Shown here one piece after another: positions 32,751-43,234 of a stretch of DNA of 64,000 nucleotides. The position numbers were made by a program, and so were the translations under genes. The stretch's first letter is position 1, and each line of letters starts with the position of its first letter. This DNA comes from Grammothele lineata (lineage: Eukaryota; Basidiomycota; Agaricomycetes; Polyporales; Polyporaceae), in contig NDFF03000389.1 in NCBI GenBank assembly GCA_002150815.3, forward strand, positions 25,262 through 89,261, given 5' to 3'. The notes under the pieces are model-generated. The model was not told the origin of the DNA. It did no database searches and saw only the letters and a list, made by a program, of their open reading frames with translations.

Positions 32751-35700
32751 ATGAATGAACATGTTTCGTCAGACACTTCCGATCCTGAAGTATTTCTTCG
32801 TCCCAGATTGCCCCCGGAGTTTGCAGAGGCGTGGCAAATGAGAAACGGTGAGTAATCTCTTCCTTCCGATATTCTACTTACTGAAGGCTTCTACTAGAGA
32901 CTATCTGGAATTCTCAAGCATTTACGACTCCCATCCCGGACTACAGCATTGAGATGGCCATCCGCTACTGTGACGTCGAGACCCTAAAGGAGTGGGAGTT
33001 GTCTAACTTAAAGCAACGTATCCCTTCCCGGATAGACGCTGAGGTGAGTGTTGAAGTATTCATTGCTGCACTCCCATCAATGGATGCTTCGGAATGGGCA
33101 GGAAAACGATAGTTCTCGGGGTCAGCTGCGATTCCAAGCAGATCGGGGACAGCAGAAAGCGAGAGCGACCCTTGCCTCTCCTCCGCTGGACGTGCGATCT
33201 ATAGCGGGGTCCGGAGCACCTTCTGCCAGATCTCCATGGGGTGACGCAACCACAGAAATAAATGCCGCTACCGCAAGTGGTACTTACACATCCCTATGCG
33301 AAACAGCAAAGAGCAACTCCTTCCGATCCGACGGTGAAAGTAGGCCGCACAAACGCTGCAGTTCACCTACCGGGGGTCGCACCCTGCCGAGGACGACTGC
33401 ACAGGACCTCAGCGTAGAAGACGCTGTGGCGGCACTCTCTAAGCATCTTCTGGGGGGTCAAAAGAGGATTAAACTCAGAAAACTCTGGGCGGAAATGGTA
33501 AGGCGCCGTTTTATGCTTCGGCCTAGGATCTAAATCATTTGTTCCAGCCGCATCGTTGTGCGAACTGCACCTTGTTAGGGTGTCAGTGTTTCATGTCCTT
33601 CGCCGCTTTATCGACATGCATGGGGTGCATGATGTCTAAGAAGGCCTGTTCTCTGAACTTTAAGTCAGGAGAGGGCCGCCGCGGCACCCCGAGCATGGAG
33701 GACAACTTTCGTTTGTTCCTATTCATAGCGTGCAGTAAGCTATGTCCGCGTTTCCATCTTTCCGATGTTCCCACGGATATTCCGGTATGGCCATGGTTTG
33801 AGGAGGAGTTTTCGAGTCTCAGAAAGGACGTTCTCCAACCTACGGCAGACGAAATCCGCCGCACAAAGAAGTCATCGCCTTTCGCGAAATCCTACCAGGA
33901 TCTTGTAAACATTGTTCAACCTATGTCCAACGCATTCCACGATGACATCCTCGACATGTTACAAGATCTTATTACCGCATACGCCTTCCCAGTTCCTCCC
34001 ATTTCTACGACAGCATCGATGACATGCGACCCCGTATCCTCGCCCGTCGCCGTATCCTCGCCCGTCGCCGTATCCTCGCCCGTCGCCGTACCCTCGCCCG
34101 TCGACGCGGGAGGGGACGCCAAGGGGCTGGCGGCGGCAACCAATGACAAAGAAAGCTCCTCTGGCTCAACGCAGCTGTTCGGGGGTAGTGACAAACTGCA
34201 TGAGAAGTCTCCCACGTTAGGGCAGATCGCAGGTGATGATGACAGTCGCATGATTCTCGATTGCCAGGTCAGCGATCCCCTCCAGACGCCCGTACACTTC
34301 CCGAAGACCACCGAACTGATGGCTCTTGCACTGCAGGATATCGAAGAGGCGATCGCGAAATCTTCACCTCCAGCCTTTACTGGGGAGGCCGGTGCGTAAT
34401 CGAAATCGCGTCCTTTACGCTGATATCATCATTGAAATACCGTGACTAAAACCAGAACAATATGGTCGGTCGGCAGATGAGGATCGTTCCTTAGGAGGAT
34501 CTCCGTTGCAGTCCGGGCCCGGTGCGTAGGACGATTATCGCCTGGAACAATATCCACCTGATCATGTACCATAGGAATAGTAGGTACATTGCAGATCGTT
34601 AAGCAGACTCTCTCCGGGAGTCGACGGCCTTCACAGGATACCCTGCCTCAGCCTCTTGACGCTGTACCGTCCGACTGCCTCTCCCCCGGATCACCTCGCC
34701 GCACCTTGCATCTCGTCTCCGCAAACCCCGCAGCGGGCGTCCCTCATATCTCGAGTCCCATGGCGATATCACCAGCGACACTCCGAAACCCCGCAGAAGA
34801 CGTTGCTCGTCCCTCTTCTCCAACTTCCCTTGGCATGCCCCTAGCCGCCAGTAGTAGCCGATCACCAGTCCCTATTCCGGGGATACTGCAGGCCGCTTTT
34901 CACGATGCTGGATCGGGTGTGAACAATCAATCGCTACATGGCGATAGAATGAAACACTTCCATGAATGGGTACTGGCAAAAAATAATGGTACGACCCCGG
35001 GCATAGATGGGTGGCTGACGATGTGGGGAGCTCACAGACAGGAGATGTTGCTGATGCTTGACAATGCGGTATCCCCTACCGGCGGTGGCTTCGAGGACCC
35101 AACCGATCTCCGCCAAGCCCCTTCAACTTCCTCCCTTCTCCGCGCCCACGTCTCGCCACCTAGTTATCCCTCTGAGGATTCTGGAAAGTCCCCTGCAAGA
35201 GCGACGTTTCACGACCTCCTTTCGGTAGTCTCGGAGCAGGTTAATGCCATTAAGCAAAATCAGGCGCATCTGCTGGAAAAAGATAAGCATATGGGGGAGC
35301 TTTACTGCCGTATGTACCCGAACCAGAAAGGAGCGAAGCTCTTGGAGGAAAGATTTACGGCACTGCAAGACACTACGCTACGTCTCGCCAACATCCTCCC
35401 AGATGTTCTTGAAGTCATCCGCTCGCTCTCCGACACGACTGCGTCGTCCTACCTCCCCTCGACCATCTTCAAGTTCTTGGTCGAACATGGCAGGTCGTGC
35501 GATGTTCCGGACATGCACATGCCATACAAGGAAGAGCTTCGAGGCCTCGCTGAGGAGGATCTAGGACGTATGAAGCGGGTGCGGAACGCGTTGGACTCGA
35601 TGATAGGCAGTAACGTTTTCATGGCTGAGGAGGTTCGACGGGGAATTGTGGAGACGCAACAGATTCTCTCTCATGTCCTAGAGAATGATTGCGAAGACGT

Positions 35701-36846
35701 TTTGGCTAAGGGACTCGGTGTTCCCGTAGGCGACGCTGGAAGCCGTCACATTGCCGCCCTACGTGGACTCTTCGGTCCAGCTCCGGCCGACATCCTAGCC
35801 TGGTCGGAGATCATCGATGCCAAGTGTCAAATGTCTTCCCCAACTCCTTATCCCCCTGGTCCAAACAAGGGGAAAGGAAAACAACCCCAGAAAGTACCAA
35901 CGCCAGAAGACGCAGCTTACACTCTCCTTCATCCTACGCATCCCCCGGAACTCACAATCGATTGGATCGTTGAACGTGTGCTGAAGCTGGACAGGGCACG
36001 GCTCGCCTCGACGTCAGGCGCTGGAGCATCGTCGACACCGGTGTATAGAGAGACATCGAGCGGCTTTGATAAGGATACAGTAAGCCATCCGGCATGATGT
36101 TTAAATAGACGGACTATTCTATTCACCGCATTCATTTTCACTCAAGGCGAAGGGATTTCACGACCGACTGACGGCATTGGAAGAGGCAATATCGCAGCGT
36201 TCTCCGCCACGGCCGCCGACCGGCCAAGAGATCATGCAGTGGCTAACTGTTGCCGGAATCGACATTAGGCAGCTGCCTACGATCGCGCGTGAGCAACCTT
36301 CTGTTAGGACAAAAGCAAACGCGCTTACTCTTAACCGCGAACCACGTAGACGTCGATCCACAAATCCCTGCGGTCACAAGTCCGTCAAATCTGCCATTAC
36401 CTTTTGCAACTCCACCCTCTATATCAAATACATCGTCCCATGCCGCTCGCGTCACTATGGAGCATCAAGGTTTGTGAGTCCTGGAGTCCTCGTTCGGGGC
36501 CACAGCTCATTGGAGTCCGCCAGCGATGGATGTTGACGCCTCGCCCCACGCAAGTACCTGTGACCCATGCACTGTCTTTCTCGAGACGAATGATGTTGCC
36601 GAAGATGGGGCCGACACTCCAACTCAATCCTTCGACAGTGGTAGCATTAGGGAAGACGCTCCCATGTCCAAGCGACGGGCGGGGCAGAGGACAGTCTCAC
36701 TGTCTGTGGGGTCAGAAGACAAACAAGAGGAGTTTGAAGCGCAGAGGGCTAAAGAAGGCGTCCCTGGTTCACATCAGATCACCATGCCGACGGAGGCTCC
36801 TTCGGTGAAACGTCGGAAGGTGGTATTGCTTGTGAAACAACCTTAG
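32751..36846 (+). CDS. large cysteine-cluster protein, 9 exons, 1,209 residues
   Basis: Exons are 32751-32847, 32898-33043, 33102-33497, 33548-34391, 34456-34521, 34584-36079, 36147-36288, 36350-36469 and 36524-36846. The eight introns are 50-67 bp, all GT..AG. The total is 3,630 nt (1,210 codons including stop), and every phase closes. A cysteine cluster at residues 217-247 (HRCANCTLLGCQC, then TCMGCMMSKKAC) has spacing C-x2-C-x4-C-x-C-x9-C-x2-C-x6-C and probably binds zinc. It is followed by MEDNFRLFLFIACS. Residues ~375-400 are a short SSPVAV tandem repeat. The long sixth exon has a Pro/Ser-rich start and then helical segments (LLSVVSEQVNAIKQNQAHLL, ALQDTTLRLANILPDVLEVI). The C-terminus is acidic and ends with a basic motif (VKRRKVVLLVKQP) that could be a nuclear signal. 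The family is not recognised; a nuclear DNA- or protein-binding role is inference. The start may lie further upstream. Confidence 0.62.
34034..34100 (+). repeat. 18-bp in-frame coding minisatellite
   Basis: The unit GTATCCTCGCCCGTCGCC is repeated about three and a half times, encoding SSPVAV units inside the cysteine-cluster protein. Because the unit is 18 bp, copy-number changes keep the frame. Confidence 0.85.
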
Positions 36847-37249
36847 TGTATTCTCGCATTGTACTCTGTCGGACCCTATTACTTGTAGATTACACATTCG
36901 GGCGGCCCATTGAGGCCATGATAGACAATGCGGAGGTTTCTCATGCATGGCATTGGGTCGACCGTGGTATTGCGATGCTTGACACTGAGGACAGTCCTGG
37001 AACGGGGCTACGTGGGGGGCTGGGGCTCGTCCGTGGATTTGACGAGCTTGAGTTCGTGTACTAGACTTCGAACTCGAAGACGTTGCGGTTGCCCGGGTTA
37101 AGAGCGTCGTGCGACCATGTTGGCTTCTCATTACAGATGGTCACATTGTTCGTTGGACTGAGACGGACGAAATGCATTGGATGATTAGAACAGGTGAGCA
37201 CGAAGGCGAGCTGTCGTGGTCATGCAGACACATTATATACATAGATCAC

Positions 37250-39010
37250 AAGGCGTTGTTACACTGAAAGTGTGTATGCCTGAAGATGAGTGTGGATACT
37301 ACGAGAGCACGGGCCCTGAGGGGAATGAAGGAGATCGCGATCGAGTATTGCGTAGCATGCTTCACAACAAAGTTTAGTCGCATTCCTGTGCCTCCTGTTC
37401 ATACGCTGGAACCCTGAGCGATCCTCGCAGATCGCGATGGTGTTCGAGACATGCAACAACTTTTCAGTACACGCTGGCCAGCGCGTCATGAGCATGATCA
37501 CAGCTGCAAGACGCGCAAGCCGCGGGCGTCGATCCACTTTACTCCATATGTCTGGTGAAGAGATCTGAGGATGGGAAGGGAAGATGCTCGGTGCTCCGTA
37601 TCCATTCCAAACAAGCGCAACCATCTCGCCACACCGCCAGGGGTGCAACGGACTCGCGCGGAGCACTTCCTCGAGCATAACGCGGTCGAGCCCGCGGGGC
37701 TCTCAACGCCAATCGACTTCGTGAAGTTCCCAGATGATACTGGCGCGTAATGCCACGTCCGTGCGCATATCATCGAGGGTAACGAACATCGTACTCCGCA
37801 CAGTCGTCTATGCAGGATCGTAGAACGATATGCGGCTCGCGCTCGCAAACAAGCGGCGCAAGCTCGCCTTGCGCTCGAGCGCCCTACAGAGCACCCAGCA
37901 CGTTTTAAGTATTCCCTGCATGGGCCTTGATCTCTGGGAGGTCGTTGTTCCCGTACAGTGCATCGTTCCACACCTCGAGACAAAGGGGGTGCCCGGCGAA
38001 AGAAACGTTGACCAAGCGCTGCTTGGCAAATACGCGGATGCTGACCCAGTTATGGGCGTACTACGCGGTCGGCTCTGCCTGCATCTGGGCGAGAACAGAA
38101 GGCGGGGTAGTACACTGCCGCGATCTTCGGCGTGTCTGGATAGCGGGCAACCTCTTGTAACGCCCGCTGCCGGACGAAAGACAACGCGGGAAAGGAAGGG
38201 GGATACAGCATGTACCGGAGCGCGGGATGAGGTGAGCGCAGGTTCTGTCCAAGTAAGCTTAGGCACCGAGGCATCTTCATCTTGGTCCAGCCTTGAAAGG
38301 GCCAGCAGCCCGCACAGGACCCTCGATCTTGAGATGTTGGGTAGAGCGCTCTGCAGCATCCGCAAGAGTTGGAGCGGAGTTCTCGATGATAGGTAGAGAG
38401 GCGGACGCGGAGCAGAGCGAGGACGGAAGGAGCATTATACTCGGCCGTTTGGAGGGATCATGCGGAGCGCAAGTAGGGATCGTACATCGCGTTCTCGAGA
38501 GAGGGGAACGCGGGCCCCACGCGCAGGGAAGGGAAAATGAGACGGGCTTCCCTGATAGCGTTAACAATCGTGATGTTGTGCTTGTATTGCTAGAAAAGCC
38601 AAAACAGCACTGATTAAGCTCGTCGAAGGGTTCCCTGCGAACATCGAGGGGGTTTCGAGCAGCATATTACGCAGGCGTCGTACGTGGGCGGCAACCACCG
38701 GAAGGATCCGGGCGGCCTCTTCAGGTGTCGTATGCCGTTCTCCAAGAGGTTGACGATGAGGTAGCTGTGCGCCCTGTACTGCTCGCACTGCTCCATGCAG
38801 TCCCCAGTAGCAGTGAAACGAGCTATTGCTCGCGCCACTTCAAGGCCGAACTCAGCCGTACCCGCATGGCCAGACGTTGTCCCGTTCATGTCATTGCTCT
38901 GCGGTAAGGTTGGTCCGTACGCGCAGCCCAGGGCTGGGGCTCTCCTCACCCGGCAGAACGGGTCATATGATGGATGACACTGAGATGGTAGTGCTGCTGA
39001 GGCCATCGCG
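37250..39010 (-). pseudogene. decayed multi-exon gene, possibly of a MYND-type Agaricomycete family
   Basis: Protein-like blocks follow each other on the minus strand but in changing frames. In order they are GLEVARAIARFTATGD with EQCEQYRAHSYLIVNLLE (about 38880-38740), TPEEAARILPVVAAHVRRLR with NMLLETPSMFAGNPSTSLIS (38725-38590), IVNAIREARLIFPSLRVGPA with FPSLENAMYDPYLRSA (38570-38460), LRSPHPALRYMLYPPSFPAL with PDTPKIAAVYYPAFCSR (about 38235-38080), and FVTLDDMRTDVALRASIIWE with MLEEVLRASPLHPWRC (about 37790-37620). The one-base shifts at about 38735 and 38575 occur without splice signals, so I call it a pseudogene. The order and style recall Agaricomycete MYND-finger proteins, but no MYND finger was found, so that assignment is weak. 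Confidence 0.4.
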
Positions 39011-39914
39011 ATTATTCACTCCTGGGATCCTAGCGCCTGAGCTCATCGACACGAGCAACAATGCGACGTCCGGCGATGAGGGTATTGAGGCACTTCGTGG
39101 CCCTTCGGGGACATGGTCACCGCGTTGGGGGTCCCAAACTCTATCGCTACGAGGCGACATAATGTATGACGGATCCGAGGTAGAGGCGTGAGTAGTGAGA
39201 GATCGAGGGAAACAAAAAAGCTTACCAGGTGTCGGTTTCGGTCGCGGTGGCTCTTCGTCTGCCGCCCAATTGTCGACTGGTTGACATACTTCATCAAGAT
39301 CAGTATCCTGGAGATGGAAGTAACGGGTGGAGACAGACGCACGACTGCCTCCCACGTAGGCACGATGACTCGACGAGGAATCGCTTGTGTTGGGCCAGTC
39401 GAATGTGGGCCATGCAGTGATCTAGCAAAGGGGCTCAGTTGTGATAGGGATCTCGTATACAAAGACGAAAACAGCTCGCACCTGACCATTGGGAACCGCA
39501 GGCGGAGGAAGCAAAATGGCTGGGGAGGACGTTGAACGGGGCTTGCAGGGGTATAGACGAATATGCACGCGATGGACAGGGTCCGCGCAGTGCAAGACCC
39601 AAGCGCCTCGAAGACCAAGTGGCGTTCGGACAGCGAGGAAGGAAGGGAAACCAATCGGGCTTGAGGCGGATCTCGAGGAGTCGAGGTGCGGCAGAGGCGA
39701 AAGAGAACGAGAGGCGGCGGAGATGAAAGAGAAGGACGAGGAAAAGGGGGACGTGACGGTTGGGGAAGACGACTGGTGGTAAGTAGACTTCGCAGATTCG
39801 TCCGCGACATCTACATACTTGCCGTCGTCGTCTACGCTCGTCGGCCCGGAGCGCTGGTACACATCGCCCGCGCTCGTCCGAGCCGTCCTCTAGGCTTAGC
39901 ACTGGGCCCTCATC

Positions 39915-40028
39915 CTTTTCCACCACCACCACCACTTCCTCCTCCGCCTCCCTCCACCACCACCACCACTTCCTCCTCCGCCTCCCTCCACCACCACCAC
40001 CACCACCACCACCACCACCACCACCTCT
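39915..40028 (+). repeat. (CCA)n microsatellite with a 38-bp compound repeat
   Basis: CCA/CAC trinucleotide runs alternate with TTCCTCCTCCGCCTCCCT; the compound unit occurs twice, then a run of about 13 CCA triplets follows. The His-rich, Trp-rich and Gly-rich frames here are composition artefacts. Confidence 0.9.
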
Positions 40029-40559
40029 TCTCTGGCCACGTCGTTGGGTTCTCATCGTCCTTCCGCGCTCTGTCCTCTGCCAAGTCCGCAATGCTGCCGT
40101 CATTCCTGAGCACAAGCCCGACTGCAAGTCCCGCATCTTTTCCTCCAGCCTCCTGAGCGAACGAACGCCACTTGATCTTCGTTGCCGGTGGCACAACGTG
40201 CCCCGCCCTGCGGACGAGCTGTTCATCTCCCTCTTCCGGACACAAGCTGGGCGGTGCAGGTCTTAGACCGTAAGTATCCCTAAGCTAGATAATCGTTTCC
40301 CCGAGCTTGCTCGGCTCGTATAGACCGTATCTAACCCCTTATTCCCCTCTCTTTACATGCTGTATTGCTCCTTCTCCGCTATATGAGGGTACTCCTCACT
40401 ATCCTTTATCTCGGGCCCGCCGCTATTCCGAGATGCTGGGCGTGCAGCTAAGAGATCCGCTTGCTCGGCAGTTATGTGGAAATTTCCCCACGAGGTCCTA
40501 TACTCCTACAAGGCCGTCTTCAAGAGACTGTGGATTGCTCCCCTCGTTTCGAGGCCTAG

Positions 40560-40865
40560 GAGCGTGAGTGGACACGTCGGGTGGAGGAAGAGGCTCGACG
40601 GGTGCGTGAACTCAAGGAGTGGGCGGAAGCAGAACGTGTAGGACACAGAGGTGAGCAACAAGCTCAATACAACTGCGTGCACTCAATCTCATGCACATGT
40701 TCTTAAGGTCCAGCGGGTTCGTGAGACCCTTATAGCTCAAGCAAGCGTCATCAGAGCCGCGGCTGTGCGTCGCGTTCCAAGGCGGGTAGAAAACATAGTC
40801 CTCAGCTCCTGGAGTCGTCTGCCCTATCATCTCCCGAGAATGCCAGTTTTACAAGCGCAGGCGTA
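40560..40865 (+). CDS. possible exon fragments of an unidentified gene
   Basis: A short exon-like stretch at about 40566-40650 encodes a charged helix (TRRVEEEARRVRELKEWAEA) and ends before GTGAGC. Another, at about 40705-40865, reads VQRVRETLIAQASVIRAAAV before TAG. No start, domain or complete chain could be assigned. Confidence 0.2.
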
Positions 40866-41860
40866 GGCGCCTGGTGTTCTGGGCGATACCGCTCCTCCCG
40901 ATGACGCCACACTTTCTCATGTTGCAGTCCCTCCCGTTCATCAAAGTCCTCTCCAGAACGCTAAACGCATATCATCACCCACACGGGAGCGTGGCAAACA
41001 AGTCTTGTGTCTCACGTCGCTATGCAAAGGCCCCGTGGGACGAGCCTGACGATGTATCACCCCGGACCGATGCCCGACGCTCCTGTGCATATACGCTATA
41101 CGAAACAGCGAAAAGGAGGCAATCCCCACCGCCCCTTCGGATCCCGATGCCCGCGTGGCTGCAGAGCGCGAAAAAGCGAGCAGGATAGATCTTTTGCACT
41201 GTTCCTCAACTATTCTGTCCTTCGGCTAGTGTATTTGCAATATCCAGAATCGTGTACAAGTCCGATGCTTACATAGCTCGACAGCCTTGTGTATGATGTA
41301 TTCCTCAATGAGGTCTTCGGCACCAAGACCTTCGACAGGTACGAGTGAGGGGCAGATGCCGATGCCAAAGGGAAGGGGAAGGATGATAATGATTAGTAGA
41401 GAACTTGACCGGGTGACTTGGAGGACGAGCCTGAGCCTGGCTCTGACCAGACCGAATACGTAGGAGCCAGAAGATCCGTGTAGTTTATTGTACAGTGAAC
41501 GAGCCCCGCATTTCTCAACACCTTTACACTGGCGGTGGGCTGAGTGAATTCGAATGCTTCGTACATATCTCCACTGGTTCCGTTCGTTATACATATATCC
41601 CTCTACCCATTGCGACGTAATGTGATAACCCCCTGATGTACCCAAAGGCGCCCTTATGGCGATACGCCACGCTTACAGCCAACGTTTTGGCGTCCGTCGT
41701 GGAACATTGTTCCAGGACGCCTCTATCCCGATGCACCCACGGGTGCGTGATGCAGCCCGTTGACTTTTACGTTCTTATCGATAGGACGATCTCGCTGTAA
41801 GCCCAAAACACAACAATCATACAAGGCCAGTGACTACGTATACTTCGGTAGGGCCACACA

Positions 41861-43234
41861 CTACATACGCATACCTCCAAGTGCGCTAGTAAGCACAACC
41901 TTTGACTTCAACAAAACGACCTCATTGAACTCCGGGCCCGACACTCCCATCCTCTTTTCCTGTCGCAAGAGCCCCATCTCCGTGGTACAAAGAACAGCAT
42001 CTTCAGCAGACGAAGGCAACGCTGTGGGGTCTAAGAGCTCAACATCCATATGATCCGTGCGGAAGGAGTGGGAAGAGAAGGAGAGGAGAATGAAGTCGCG
42101 CGAGGTGATGCGCTCGCCTGTAATACGTCGAAAGTCGAGTGCAAGCTCAACCGCATCTTGTATCCCAGTCAAATGCAGGTCCTCGATGTCTCTCTTGAGA
42201 GTCATATTAGTGTCGACGAGTCCGCACACGACCAGGACGTCGGCGATATGGTTGGCAAGCTGGGCATGGATTTGTAGTCGGAAGTCTCTTTGGTTGGAGG
42301 CATGTTGAATACGAGTTAAACTCCGCCATCGCCCGGAGACTGACTGCGCTTCTGCACTAGTGTTAGACGAAGGGTACACGCGCTAAAACTCCACCAGACA
42401 AGACGTACCCCTTTGACGAATGCCATTGTATATGTTTTCCAGCAGTTCCGCCACATTCACGTTCCCGGACGGATCCCACGTGGCGCAAAGCCATCGTATA
42501 TATGTCCCAAGAGCGGCTTGAAGCGCTATCTGTACCCACAGAGGATCATCCCGAGGGTCTTTGGATCGGAGCATCCGCACCAACGGCTCCGGGAGTGACA
42601 AGACTCGCTGTAGGCGCTCCGCTGCTGCGTCGTGTGTGGGGGTATCGAGTGGTGGTCTGCAGCGGGGTGTGAACGTATCCGTAATGATATCTGCTGCGTT
42701 GAGAATGGCGGCATTCATCAACCTTATGAGAGTGACGACGTGGCTATCAGGGATATCGTCGGCGACATCGTGGTATGCTTTTGTAGCACGAAGATCAGCT
42801 GGCAGGGTAACATCGCGGCTCGCCATATGCTCTTCCAAAGTGCGCTTCATCTCCTCCAACTGGATCTCCGCCCGGATAGCTCGACGTTGCATCTCCTCTA
42901 GCCTCGCCTCTGTTGCTTGGAGTGCACTCTGTGGGCTCTGCCAGGGTTCTTCATCCGGGGTGTCCCGTAGTCGCTTTGCCAGGCGCTCTGGCATGCCGTG
43001 ATACTGGGGTTTCCGTCTCTGCGATGCCTGCACTTCTGCGAGCCGGTTTTCCAACCTTTCTTCCGAAATCGCGACGTATCCGGGGGAGGCGCAAAGCTGA
43101 GGCAGAGCATGGTCATGAGATTTAGAGATCGCGTTGTCGAGCTCTGCGGATGGTGCTGGGATTGCTTCGGGTCTCGTGGTACCACCAGTACCGGGCAAAT
43201 CGTCGTACAAGTGTTTGGTGGGTAAGGGGAACAT
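41861..43234 (-). CDS. two-exon Agaricomycete-specific protein, 438 residues
   Basis: Minus-strand exons are 42409-43234 and 41861-42351, with a 57-bp intron (GTACGT..GTGCAG). The total is 1,317 nt, or 439 codons with stop. The start is the ATG in MFPLPTKHLYDDLPG. The N-terminal part is low-complexity, followed by a coiled coil (ATEARLEEMQRRAIRAEIQL, EEMKRTLEEHM). Then comes a helical domain (VVTLIRLMNAAILNAADIIT; LWVQIALQAALGTYIRWLC; VAELLENIYNGIRQ) continuing across the splice into SVSGRWRSLTRIQHASN. A C-terminal domain has LQIHAQLANHIADVLVVCGL and ends VLCTTEMGLLRQ..NEVVLLKSKVVL. I recall many related Agaricomycete proteins with the SGRWR..LCTTE..GL..LLKxKV pattern, all of unknown function and often present in many copies. 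No catalytic residues or membrane spans were seen. This copy looks intact. Confidence 0.68.

Noticed and set aside
39435..40245. Frames with poly-Trp, poly-Gly or poly-His runs
   Set aside because: By-products of the CCA microsatellite.
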